DNA of 26,620 bases from assembly GCA_963621145.1 (NCBI GenBank), contig CAVFDI010000019.1:1-26620 (forward strand). Reading direction: 5' to 3'. Of this stretch, positions 6,476-14,350 are shown in pieces. Position numbers and translations under genes: made by a program. A model generated the notes under the pieces. The model saw nothing but the letters and a program-made list of their open reading frames with translations, ran no database searches and had not been told where the DNA came from. This DNA comes from W0P28-013 sp963621145. Its GTDB lineage: Bacteria > Bacteroidota > Bacteroidia > Bacteroidales > Paludibacteraceae. Each line of letters opens with the position of its first letter. Position 1 is the stretch's first letter.

Positions 6476-9400
6476 ACAATCACTTTTTGCGCTTTATTGC
6501 CAATTTTTACAATGTAGACGCCGTTCAACTGACCATTTAGGTGCGTCACATCGCGACCGAGAATGTCGAAAATCAGCATTTCGTCTGCGCCATAGATGCG
6601 TCCGTTTTCAGCGTAGAGCGAGCCAAGAAAAACCTCGTCCAAAGCCGTGTGTCCACCCACGAAAATGGCGGAGACAACCACATCGGAGGCGGGCATCAGG
6701 AAATTCGGAATAATGAACTTGCCCGTGTTCACCACAATGGATTGTTCGCCTGCCATCGCACTATATTCCGACAGCATGAAACCCTTGTCGGGCGTGGCAG
6801 AGAGCAACACCTCGTCGCCCAAATGAGCGGTAGCGCAGTTGGCCTCCACGCTGCCATGCTCGCACGCGGCAATGGTCACTTTGTAATCGATCTTTTCGAT
6901 CACAGCCACAACTTCCACTGCGCCCGCTGGCATCACAAATGTGTGATTTTCGCCAACAACAATGCTTGTTTCAGCGGTTTTTGCGACAAACGAAGTTACA
7001 TGGCAGCCCGCATCGACAGCCACATCGAGCGTGATGATGTCGCCCACTTGCGCCGAATCGCGACTGCACGAGACGCTACCATTTTCGCATTCAGCAATGG
7101 TGATAGCAAAATTCACTTTCTCGAAAGTAGCCGAAATCGAGACATCGCCCGCAGGCATTTTGAAAGCATTGTCGCTCACTTTCACCGATTTAGAGTCCGT
7201 CACAACCTCGAGCGTAGCCAAGCGATAGCCTGCCTCGGGCGTGATGGTCAGCGAAACATCGTCGCGATACTGAGCCGTAGACACAGCCTGCACAGTGCCA
7301 TGTTCGGTGGCATTTATCGTGATTTTATAATCGATTTTTGTGAACACAGCCACCACCTCGACGGCACTTGCTGGCATCACAAATGTGTGATTTTCGACAA
7401 TATCTATCACATTTTCGCCATATTTTACCACAAGCGACGATAGTTTTGCGCCATCGCACGGAATGACTTCGATCGTAACAGTCTCGCCCATTTGCGCAGT
7501 CTTGCAATTGGCAGAAACGCCGCCATTGGTCGTTGCGGCAATGGTTATGGCGTAATCTTCTTTCACAAACGAAGCCGACACCGTAACATTGCCCGCTGGC
7601 ATCACAAATGTGCTGTCGGCTGCAATGTCGACAACCACATCGCTGCCATATTTTGCCGAAACAATCGCGCGATAGCCAGTTTCTGGCACAATAGCGAGCG
7701 AAATGGTATCGCCTATCTGCGCAGTGGTGCGGTTTGACGTGATGCTGCCATGTTCCGTTGCAACAATCGCCACGCTATAATCAATCTTCGAAAACGATGC
7801 CGACACCGTAACATCGCCTTTTGGCATGGTGAATTGATTGTTGGCATCGAGCGGCTGCTCTGTGCCATCGTCGGCAAGCACTTTCAGCGAGCCAGCAACG
7901 AGCGCGCAGCCTGCATCGGGCGTTACAACAAGCGTAACTTTGCTGCCTGTGGCGACATACGACGCTCCACTCTCGACACCCGTTGCCGCTACTTTGCCAT
8001 TCTGCATATCGGCAATATCTAACAAATAGACATCGGCCACTGCACGAACCGATTGTCCTGCATCGCGATTTGTAGGATTATAAAACATCCATCCGTGATT
8101 AACAAGATTATTGGAATCGTAAAACCAGAACACAAACGCTTCGCTCCAAATATCGCGGAAATGGTATGTGGTAGGAAATTTAGCGGTAGTTGCATCGAGT
8201 GTAGAGGTCCAATATGCACCCTCATCATTCACGTACCATAATTCATTCATTTGATCGCCCGAGGCTGGCAAGAATATGTGATTGTCATTGACTTTACTCT
8301 TAAATATAAAGCCATTTATGCCCGTGCCTTGGTAATTTATTTGCCAAATAGTATCGCAATAGAGGAATAGTTCGTTCCATTCGTCCATAGTGCCCATACG
8401 CCATGCGCCATGCCAATTTTGTACGGCGGCATCGTCGTCAGGTTCAAGCACAAGTAAGCTATCGGGCGTTCCAAATTCAGTAGTAACAGTATATTTCAGA
8501 ATATCAGCCCACTTATAATTTGTTTCAGTATAGGTTTCTTTCGTTTCTACCTCGCCCCAAGCATAATAGTTGCCCGTGCTGTTTGGTGCAATGGAGCCAA
8601 TATTCATCGTGGCCCATTTCAGCTTACTAGGCAAGCCCAAATCGACCCAACCATGGTTTTCGCAAAAGCCCGAAGGTTTGGCAAATTTCGCTTTAATATT
8701 CACATTGGCGAGCGGCATGGTGAATTTGTCGTTGGTAACAATAAGCGAATCGCCAGCCTCGGTGCGCAGCGTGAGCAATGCCAGTTCGTAACCTTCGGCA
8801 GGTTCTACGGTGAGCGATATTTCGTCGTTGTAGTTGCCAACGGTTTTGCTAGGCGTAATTTTGCCATTCTCCGAATCTTCTACGCTGATGGTGAATTCCA
8901 GTTTTTTGTAGGTGGCCGTTACGGTAGCATTGCGCGATGGCATGGTCATGTTCAAATTGGAGTTTGTGGCTTGCTTTTCGGTGAGCGAAAAGCCCATGGT
9001 TTCCCAACGATCGAACGTAAAACCAGTTTCGGGCGCAGCGGCGCGCAAGCTCAAACTTGTGCCTTGCTTGTAGGTTCCGCCAGTGAAGGCTGCTCCAGTA
9101 GCGGCATCGACTACATTGGTGCAGGTGAGTGTGCTGGTAGTTTTGGTGCGCACCGGACGAATGTGCCGCCCCAAATAACGCTCCGCATTCATCCAACAAT
9201 AGCCTGCATGCCGCTGTATTCCCATACTATACAACAGAATTTCACACGCTTGATTGGAATGATAACTATTGTTATTACACAGAGTACTCGACCAATAAGC
9301 GCCGTAATTATGACTGTCTAAAGGAATCAGCAAATTGGGAGTTTTGGTGCCATACCTAGTTAGTTTCATGTATTTTGCAACTGTATTTTCTTTTACAATC

Positions 9401-9804
9401 TCCCATGTACAGTTATTTATCAGTTCGCACCAATCGTCAGCAGTAGGCATTTGCCAGTTGCTACCCCAATTCACGAATGCGGCATCGTCCACATCCTCGA
9501 GCGTTGTACGACCATCGGTAAAACCATTTTTGCCATTTTGGGCAGTTGCGCAATATTTGGTGATGGAGTCGCTAGCATTACCATATTTGTAGTTTGCCCA
9601 AGTGAATTCCGTTTTGGGACTTGTCTCGCCCCACGCATACAAAGTGCCAACTTCGGTGCTTGTGCTTGCGCCCATATTGCAAGTAGCCCACAGAATACCG
9701 CTCGGCAAGTTTAGATCCACATACTCGTGCCCGTCGATCGATTCGGCATTGGCACACAACACGCTCGCACAGAGCGCAATTGAAAGTAAAAATTGCTTTT
9801 TCAT
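6469..9804 (-). CDS. Large modular T9SS-exported protein: two FISUMP-like domains and eight InlB-B-like repeats
   Basis: The 1111-residue product begins with a signal peptide (1-20). Residues about 22-222 form one FISUMP-like domain (EYVDLNLPSGILWATCNMG, WQMPTADDW, YWSST, RHIRPVR). Two InlB-B-like repeats follow (about 226-375). A second FISUMP-like domain spans about 384-590 (WVDLGLPSKLKWATMNIG, WRMGTMDEW, YWTSTL). Six more InlB-B-like repeats of about 75 residues (593-1052) follow, each ending near FxMPAxxVxVxAxF. Residues 1055-1111 are a type A T9SS sorting domain (MLIFDILGRDV, LNGVYIVKIG, KVIVR). It is therefore likely moved across the outer membrane by T9SS and anchored or released there. 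The repeats suggest an extended stalk and the FISUMP domains a binding or adhesive role, but no substrate can be named. Upstream gene 44 nt away, same style. Confidence 0.9.
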   Translation of the reverse strand: MKKQFLLSIALCASVLCANAESIDGHEYVDLNLPSGILWATCNMGASTSTEVGTLYAWGETSPKTEFTWANYKYGNASDSITKYCATAQNGKNGFTDGRTTLEDVDDAAFVNWGSNWQMPTADDWCELINNCTWEIVKENTVAKYMKLTRYGTKTPNLLIPLDSHNYGAYWSSTLCNNNSYHSNQACEILLYSMGIQRHAGYCWMNAERYLGRHIRPVRTKTTSTLTCTNVVDAATGAAFTGGTYKQGTSLSLRAAAPETGFTFDRWETMGFSLTEKQATNSNLNMTMPSRNATVTATYKKLEFTISVEDSENGKITPSKTVGNYNDEISLTVEPAEGYELALLTLRTEAGDSLIVTNDKFTMPLANVNIKAKFAKPSGFCENHGWVDLGLPSKLKWATMNIGSIAPNSTGNYYAWGEVETKETYTETNYKWADILKYTVTTEFGTPDSLLVLEPDDDAAVQNWHGAWRMGTMDEWNELFLYCDTIWQINYQGTGINGFIFKSKVNDNHIFLPASGDQMNELWYVNDEGAYWTSTLDATTAKFPTTYHFRDIWSEAFVFWFYDSNNLVNHGWMFYNPTNRDAGQSVRAVADVYLLDIADMQNGKVAATGVESGASYVATGSKVTLVVTPDAGCALVAGSLKVLADDGTEQPLDANNQFTMPKGDVTVSASFSKIDYSVAIVATEHGSITSNRTTAQIGDTISLAIVPETGYRAIVSAKYGSDVVVDIAADSTFVMPAGNVTVSASFVKEDYAITIAATTNGGVSANCKTAQMGETVTIEVIPCDGAKLSSLVVKYGENVIDIVENHTFVMPASAVEVVAVFTKIDYKITINATEHGTVQAVSTAQYRDDVSLTITPEAGYRLATLEVVTDSKSVKVSDNAFKMPAGDVSISATFEKVNFAITIAECENGSVSCSRDSAQVGDIITLDVAVDAGCHVTSFVAKTAETSIVVGENHTFVMPAGAVEVVAVIEKIDYKVTIAACEHGSVEANCATAHLGDEVLLSATPDKGFMLSEYSAMAGEQSIVVNTGKFIIPNFLMPASDVVVSAIFVGGHTALDEVFLGSLYAENGRIYGADEMLIFDILGRDVTHLNGQLNGVYIVKIGNKAQKVIVR

Positions 9805-9829
9805 ATCCTTAGTCTTTAGTTTTTTAAGT

Positions 9830-9849
9830 AAGATTTTTAGGGAAATCTT
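9830..9849. other. Short perfect inverted repeat in the operon gap
   Basis: AAGATTT and AAATCTT flank a 6-nt loop and overlap the last base of the upstream stop codon. On the minus strand no T-run follows, so I read it as a possible mRNA processing or stability hairpin rather than a terminator. Confidence 0.4.
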
Positions 9850-10709
9850 CAGCGCACAATCACTTTTTGAATTTCATTCCCCACTTTCACCAGATAAATG
9901 CCGTTCAAGTTGCCATTCAGACGCGTCACATCGCGTCCAAGCATATCGAAAATCTGCATTTCGTCCGCGCCATAGATGCTCCCATTTTCAACATAGAGGG
10001 CAAGAGCGTTTTCGGCGACCGAAATATCAGTAGTTTGTCCCAGTTTGTCGTGCACAGGCCGAATGCTCATCCATGTAGTGCGCGTGTTTGGCATCACGCC
10101 CTGCACAGGATAGCCCAGTAAAGTTGCATACTTGCGTCCCTTAGCACTCATAACCACTCCGCCCCAAGCGCCCTTCGAATTGCTGTCGCTTGTGTTAAGC
10201 GTGCTGGTCCAAAATTCGCCAGCATAGCCGCGCAAAGATTGCGTGCCATCGTCGTAACAGCCCGCCAAAGGCATCAAAATGGTTTTGCCATTTTTCTGAC
10301 TTGTCAGTTCACAAACGGTTACTTCGTTTACCGTTTTATCGGCAGCATCGCAGTTTTCGAGCAACTCCTGCATTTCGGCTTTTGTTGGCATGCGCCAACT
10401 TCCACCCCATTTTATGCGTGCTGCGTCGTTCACAAATTCCAGCGTTGTAAAGCCATCGGTGGCGTTATATTTTGTCCAAGTGTCATCGTTCACACGAAAA
10501 GGCACATCGGTCGTTGCGCTGCCCGACTGTACTGCGCCCCACGCAAAATAGTCGCCATTTTCCTCAGGGCTATCTGCTCCAATGTTGCAAGTAGCCCACA
10601 GCAAGCCACTCGGCAAGCCAAGATCGACATAATCGAATCCATCGACCGACTCGGCACTGGCACAAAGCGTCGCAACCAATGCCAGAGAAAGAAAAATAAG
10701 TCGTTTCAT
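9849..10709 (-). CDS. FISUMP-like exported protein with T9SS sorting domain, first gene of the operon
   Basis: The 286-residue product has a signal peptide (MKRLIFLSLALVATLCASAE), then one FISUMP-like domain of about 200 residues: YVDLGLPSGLLWATCNIGA, FAWG, WRMPTKAEMQELL, FWTSTLN and SIRPVHD. Residues about 234-286 are a type A T9SS sorting domain (MQIFDMLGRDV, LNGIYLVKVG, KVIVR), almost the same as that of the next gene. ATG 10709 was chosen because the signal peptide starts there. The frame is open further upstream (ATG 10832, TTG 10871), but that extension would bury the signal peptide. A strong promoter at 10944-10974 predicts a leader of about 230 nt. Likely a cell-surface protein; ligand unknown. 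Confidence 0.88.
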   Translation of the reverse strand: MKRLIFLSLALVATLCASAESVDGFDYVDLGLPSGLLWATCNIGADSPEENGDYFAWGAVQSGSATTDVPFRVNDDTWTKYNATDGFTTLEFVNDAARIKWGGSWRMPTKAEMQELLENCDAADKTVNEVTVCELTSQKNGKTILMPLAGCYDDGTQSLRGYAGEFWTSTLNTSDSNSKGAWGGVVMSAKGRKYATLLGYPVQGVMPNTRTTWMSIRPVHDKLGQTTDISVAENALALYVENGSIYGADEMQIFDMLGRDVTRLNGNLNGIYLVKVGNEIQKVIVR

Positions 10710-10943
10710 CTTCGTGTTTTCAGTTAAGGTAGGTTCTAAAAATTCTACGCTTTTATTGTTTTTCTTTGGTAAGTTCCAAAATGCTTTTGCGGTTTTGATC
10801 GCTCTTTGCGAATTTTCGTTTCTAATCGGCATCTTTCTCGATACTCTCCTAGGAGAAATAAACAAAAGCAACTATCTGATTTATAATTAGTTAGCCCCCC
10901 CCTATTTCTAGGGAGGAGGGCTTTTTTGTCATTTTTCAGACTG
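10710..10943 (-). promoter_or_regulatory. Long structured 5' leader of the FISUMP/T9SS operon
   Basis: No gene is supported in this stretch of over 230 nt. It holds a G/C-rich hairpin (10893-10922), a 12-bp perfect palindrome TCTCCTAGGAGA (10845-10856), and an open frame continuous with the downstream gene. That frame has a possible short leader peptide starting at ATG 10832. Nothing matches a riboswitch that I recognise. Confidence 0.45.
10893..10922 (+). terminator. G/C-rich hairpin; terminator-like on the plus strand
   Basis: AGCCCCCCCCTA (10893-10904) pairs with TAGGGAGGAGGGCT (10909-10922), with two bulged A and a 4-nt loop. On the plus strand six T follow directly (10922-10927), as in an intrinsic terminator, but no plus-strand gene precedes it. 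On the minus strand it has a GAAA tetraloop, lies about 15-20 nt after the predicted transcript start, and has no T-run behind it. Confidence 0.5.
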
Positions 10944-10974
10944 CAAAGTTAAGAAAATTTTCACACTCTGCAAA
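10944..10974 (-). promoter_or_regulatory. Promoter of the three-gene FISUMP/T9SS operon
   Basis: On the minus strand TTTG (10971-10974), a 19-nt spacer and TAACTTTG (10944-10951) match the Bacteroidota consensus fully. The predicted start is near 10938. Confidence 0.75.
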
Positions 10975-11040
10975 AATTCTCGACAAAATCAACGAAACGC
11001 AAGATGAAAAATCTAACCTTGTTCGATAAGCCTGTCAACT

Positions 11041-11967
11041 CTATTTAATCTCTTTCACCAAGCGCACCGAACCTCCATAATGACGATCACCGCTTTGCAA
11101 AGAGAGTCTCTCGGAACTGAAATCAACACTTTTTACCAAACTATCATCGTGCGGTGTGCTCGACCAATAGTTCGCACGATACTGCACACCATACACGGCA
11201 GAACCGCCCCGATAACCCGTAGCAGGCAAGAAAACAGCGCCAGCCTGCTCCATCAACTGCCACTCAGCCAGCAAAAAACTATTGTGCGAAAAATTATCTC
11301 GATTTGAATTGTGATAAGAACTACCGACTTTGCCCTCGGTGAGATTCTCATTTTGCACCAGCTCAAGCCCTTTTTGCGAGACAGAATTAAACTCAATGCG
11401 TTCTGGACATTTCCAATTATCTGGCAAAATAAACAAACCATTCACGCCATTCACAGAACCAAAGCCAACCAAATTAGCGGCATTTTCACGAGTAAAAAAC
11501 AGATAATCCCACTCCGCCGACGTGAGCGTGCGCCAAGTCGTGCCATCGCCAATATTTTCCCCCCAATCTACAAAATTACCGCTGTAATCACCGTCGTTGG
11601 TAGAGGTGCTAATGCCCCATGGTGCAGTGGTGTTGTTGGCACTCCAGCCAAACAATTCAATTTTACCTGCAAAGGCAGAATTCCCCACAACAGCAGCCAC
11701 GCCTAACGTGTCATACTGATTTGCGGCAAAAATCCACGTGTCGGTAGATTGCGTATAGTGCAAATTACCCGACGAAAAAAGCACATTCGTTTCGTCCGAA
11801 ACCGAGAAATAAGGTTCTTTCGAAGGACCGGTGAACGATATGCTATCGATCTTCGCCACCGATTTCTTTTCGTACGTGCCATCGCTGTAGTAGATGTAAA
11901 AACTGCGCTGCGCCATAGCAAATGCGCCAACACAAAGCGCAACGATTGAAAAGACTAGTTTTTTCAT
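11041..11967 (-). CDS. Exported FISUMP-like protein with its own promoter
   Basis: The 308-residue product has a signal peptide (1-20, ending AMAQ). The segment FYIYYSDGTYEKKSVAKIDSISF follows, then FSSGNLHYT, LFGWSANN, WRTLTSAEWDYLFF, LFILPDNWKCP, AVFLPATGYRG and YWSSTP, ending VRLVKEIK. It is a clear paralogue of the gene at 5463-6395 and shares the same block order. There is no T9SS sorting domain. I started it at ATG 11967 because an upstream in-frame extension (to 12066) overlaps the promoter and would precede the signal peptide. Likely periplasmic or outer-membrane associated with a C-type-lectin-like fold; function unknown. I see no clear terminator in the 60 nt after its stop. Confidence 0.87.
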   Translation of the reverse strand: MKKLVFSIVALCVGAFAMAQRSFYIYYSDGTYEKKSVAKIDSISFTGPSKEPYFSVSDETNVLFSSGNLHYTQSTDTWIFAANQYDTLGVAAVVGNSAFAGKIELFGWSANNTTAPWGISTSTNDGDYSGNFVDWGENIGDGTTWRTLTSAEWDYLFFTRENAANLVGFGSVNGVNGLFILPDNWKCPERIEFNSVSQKGLELVQNENLTEGKVGSSYHNSNRDNFSHNSFLLAEWQLMEQAGAVFLPATGYRGGSAVYGVQYRANYWSSTPHDDSLVKSVDFSSERLSLQSGDRHYGGSVRLVKEIK

Positions 11968-12036
11968 GACAAGATAAAATTTGTTTATTCGAATATTTGG
12001 GGCTTTAAACTTATAAACTTTCGCCACCAATTTTTG

Positions 12037-12067
12037 CAAAGTTAGACATAATTTTCTAACTGACAAA
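12037..12067 (-). promoter_or_regulatory. Promoter of the 308-residue FISUMP gene
   Basis: On the minus strand TTTG (12064-12067), a 19-nt spacer and TAACTTTG (12037-12044). Same -7 sequence and spacing as the operon promoter at 10944-10974. Predicted leader about 64 nt. Confidence 0.75.
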
Positions 12068-12120
12068 ATATCAGCCCATTATTTCCCAAAAAAAACGCAA
12101 TTCGATTCTGGATGGCGATA

Positions 12121-12154
12121 AACCTCTAACCTCTCAACTCTCACCTCTAAACTA
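12121..12154. repeat. Degenerate CCTCTAA/CTCTCAA short-period repeat
   Basis: Imperfect units of 7-9 bp (AACCTCT, AACCTCTC, AACTCTC, ACCTCTAA) lie between the ribosomal operon terminator and the next promoter. Confidence 0.65.
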
Positions 12155-12165
12155 TTAAATGCACA

Positions 12166-12200
12166 ACAAAAAAATGGTTCCCATTTTCATGGAAACCATT
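12166..12200 (-). terminator. Intrinsic terminator of the ribosomal super-operon
   Basis: A 10-bp stem (12173-12182 with 12191-12200, one G-U pair, 8-nt loop) is followed on the minus strand by a run of T (12168-12174). It begins 23 nt after the rplQ stop at 12223. Confidence 0.85.
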
Positions 12201-12222
12201 TTCTTTTATCGAATGCTGTATT

Positions 12223-12711
12223 TTATTCAGCTTTCTCTTCGGCTTGAGCTTCTGGAGCAGCCTCTATAGGTGCTTCTTCGGCTTTTGGAGCGGCTTTTTT
12301 GCTGCGGCGTGTGCGCGTAGCCTTCTTAGCAGCCGTCTCTTTCAGCATGTTCTCGTTGTAATCGACCAATTCGATGATGCACATTTCGGCAGCATCGCCC
12401 TGACGGAAACCAGTGCGCAGAATGCGTGTGTAGCCACCTGGACGATTAGCAACCTTCTGCGAAATCTCGCGGAACAGTTCCGTAACAGCCTCTTTTTGGC
12501 GCAGGCGACCGAACACAATGCGGCGCGAAGCCGTGGTGTCGTTTTTCGATTTGGTGATGAGCGGCTCGATGAACACTTTCAGTGCTTTTGCCTTAGCCGT
12601 TGTCGTCTTAATGCGCTTGTGCATAATGAGCGAGCAAGCCATGTTCGACAGCAGGGCTTGGCGGTGTTCAGCCGTGCGGCCCAAGTGATTTACTTTCTTG
12701 TTATGTTTCAT
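12223..12711 (-). CDS. rplQ: 50S ribosomal protein L17
   Basis: The 162-residue protein begins MKHNKKVNHLGRTAEHRQAL, the canonical L17 start, and contains the family core (about 1-115, including RRIVFGRL and GGYTRILRTGFRQGDAAEMCIIELV). The C-terminal tail (about 128-162) is a Lys-rich patch followed by an Ala/Glu/Pro-rich acidic tail, a common Bacteroidota extension. It is the last gene of the super-operon: it starts 6 nt after the rpoA stop and is followed by a strong terminator. Confidence 0.98.
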   Translation of the reverse strand: MKHNKKVNHLGRTAEHRQALLSNMACSLIMHKRIKTTTAKAKALKVFIEPLITKSKNDTTASRRIVFGRLRQKEAVTELFREISQKVANRPGGYTRILRTGFRQGDAAEMCIIELVDYNENMLKETAAKKATRTRRSKKAAPKAEEAPIEAAPEAQAEEKAE

Positions 12712-12717
12712 AGCGTG

Positions 12718-13710
12718 TTAGTCTTTATCAAGTTTATACTTCGAGAGGTCCATGCCAAACGACAGGTTCATGCTTGCAAGTTTGGTTTCCAACTCGTTCA
12801 TCGATTTGCGACCGAAGTTGCGGAATTTGAGCAATTCAGCGCGCGTTGTTTCGCAAAGTTCACCCAGCGTGTCTATTTCAGCCGCTTTCAAGCAGTTCAG
12901 GGCGCGCACCGAAAGATCCATGTCGGCCAAACGGCTCTTGAACAATTGGCGCAGACGCAACGACTCCTCGTCAAACTCCTCGTCCGTAGGTTTCTCGGTC
13001 AAGTCGAGTTCAATCTTGTCGTCGCTGAACAGAATGAAGTGTTGAATCAGAATGCGAGCTGCCTCTTGCAGAGCGATTTTCGGGAGAATCGAACCATCGG
13101 TAGTGATTTCGATGGTCAATTTCTCGTAGTCGGTTTTCTGCTCCACACGGTAGTTGTCAACGCTGTATTTCACGTTCACAATAGGCGTGTAGATGGCGTC
13201 GATGGCGATAGTGCCAATCTCTTCTGGAATCGATTTGTTCTCGTCGGCTGGCAGGTAACCACGACCTTTGTCCATGGTCAGTTCCATGTGCATTTTGGCC
13301 GATGAATCCATGCGGCAGATGACCAATTCGGGGTTCAGCACCTCGAAGTCGGCCAGTTGCGGAGTGAGATCGCCAGCGGTAAGTACCTCTTTGTTAGCAA
13401 CATCGAGTACGATGCGTTTGCATTCGGCATCCTCGTGCAGTGCTTTGAAACGAATGTGTTTCAAGTTCAAGATGATGCTTGTAACATCGTCGTACACACC
13501 AGGAATGGTAGCAAACTCGTGGTCCACACCATCGATTTTCACCGAGGTGATGGCGTAGCCTTCGAGCGACGACAGCAGAATGCGGCGCAGGGCATTGCCA
13601 ATGGTGATACCGAAACGAGGCTCCAGTGGGCGAAATTCGAACTTGCCGAACGAATTTGTCGACTCCACCATGATGACCTTTTCGGGTTTTTGAAATGTTA
13701 ATATGGCCAT
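12718..13710 (-). CDS. rpoA: DNA-directed RNA polymerase subunit alpha
   Basis: The 330-residue protein has the dimerising alpha-NTD (about 1-230; FEFRPLEPRFGITIGNALRRILLSS), a short linker and the alpha-CTD (about 255-325; LSVRALNCLKAAEIDTLGEL, FGRKSMNEL). Arg269 sits in the position of the DNA-contacting Arg of the E. coli alpha-CTD. It nucleates core RNA polymerase assembly and contacts upstream promoter DNA and regulators. It lies between rpsD (14 nt gap) and rplQ, the usual alpha-operon order. Confidence 0.99.
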   Translation of the reverse strand: MAILTFQKPEKVIMVESTNSFGKFEFRPLEPRFGITIGNALRRILLSSLEGYAITSVKIDGVDHEFATIPGVYDDVTSIILNLKHIRFKALHEDAECKRIVLDVANKEVLTAGDLTPQLADFEVLNPELVICRMDSSAKMHMELTMDKGRGYLPADENKSIPEEIGTIAIDAIYTPIVNVKYSVDNYRVEQKTDYEKLTIEITTDGSILPKIALQEAARILIQHFILFSDDKIELDLTEKPTDEEFDEESLRLRQLFKSRLADMDLSVRALNCLKAAEIDTLGELCETTRAELLKFRNFGRKSMNELETKLASMNLSFGMDLSKYKLDKD

Positions 13711-13724
13711 ATTCGTATCGATTA

Positions 13725-14330
13725 TTATTTAGAGTACAACTCTACGATTAACTGTTCCTTGATGTTCTCAGGAATGTCGGCACGCTCAGGCGTGTGCAGG
13801 AATTTGCCAGCCATTGCGTTGTTGTCCCACTCGAGCCAAGGATATTTAGCGTGGTTGAAGCCGTTTAGTGCGTCAACAATCACAACCAGCGATTTGTCGC
13901 GTTCGCGCACGGCAATCACCTGTCCTTGTTTTACATTGTACGAAGGGATATTCACAACAGCGCCATCGACCGTGATGTGACGGTGCGAAACGAGCTGACG
14001 AGCAGCGGCGCGTGTTTTGGCTATGCCCAAACGATAAACAACATTGTCCAAGCGGCTCTCGAGCAGTTGCAGAAGCACTTCACCCGTAACGCCTTTCGAA
14101 CGTTCGGCACGCTCGAACAGAATGCGGAACTGACGCTCTAGCACGCCGTAGGTGTATTTGGCTTTTTGTTTCTCTTTCAATTGAGTGCCATACTCCGAAG
14201 TTTTGTGCTTACGCGAGTTGCCATGTTGTCCAGGAGCGTAGTTACGACGCGCTTGTGCTTTGTCGGGTCCGAATATCGGCTCGCCAAATTTGCGAGCGAT
14301 TTTTGATTTTGGTCCAATATATCTTGCCAT
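13725..14330 (-). CDS. rpsD: 30S ribosomal protein S4
   Basis: The 201-residue protein begins MARYIGPKSKIARKFGEPIF. It has the S4 N-terminal region and an S4 RNA-binding domain (about 94-160; SRLDNVVYRLGIAKTRAAARQLVSHRHI). The N-terminal Cys ligands of zinc-binding S4 forms are absent, so this is a zinc-free type. It is a primary 16S rRNA binder in small-subunit assembly. In E. coli S4 represses the alpha operon; no such site is evident here. Confidence 0.98.
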   Translation of the reverse strand: MARYIGPKSKIARKFGEPIFGPDKAQARRNYAPGQHGNSRKHKTSEYGTQLKEKQKAKYTYGVLERQFRILFERAERSKGVTGEVLLQLLESRLDNVVYRLGIAKTRAAARQLVSHRHITVDGAVVNIPSYNVKQGQVIAVRERDKSLVVIVDALNGFNHAKYPWLEWDNNAMAGKFLHTPERADIPENIKEQLIVELYSK

Positions 14331-14350
14331 TTTCTTTGATTTTTAGCGGT

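Noticed and set aside
6932..7391. Palindrome ATCACA-N4-TGTGAT, seen twice
   Set aside because: It falls at the same codons (NHTFVM) of two protein repeats, and the half-sites face the wrong way for a CRP-type operator, so it follows from the coding sequence.
6541..7443. 300-codon plus-strand open frame
   Set aside because: Antisense to the InlB-B-like repeats. Its own internal repetition merely mirrors those repeats.
6600..8000. CRISPR-like regular spacing of similar segments
   Set aside because: The similar segments are about 225 bp apart and code for protein repeats. There are no short identical repeats with unique spacers.
10710..10871. N-terminal extension of the 286-residue FISUMP protein from TTG 10871 or ATG 10832
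   Set aside because: It would place 41-54 charged residues before the signal peptide at ATG 10709. Kept only as a possible leader peptide.
12244..13305. 353-codon plus-strand open frame
   Set aside because: It lies antisense across rplQ and rpoA, both certain, and its product shows no known motif. It is a by-product of codon bias on the other strand.
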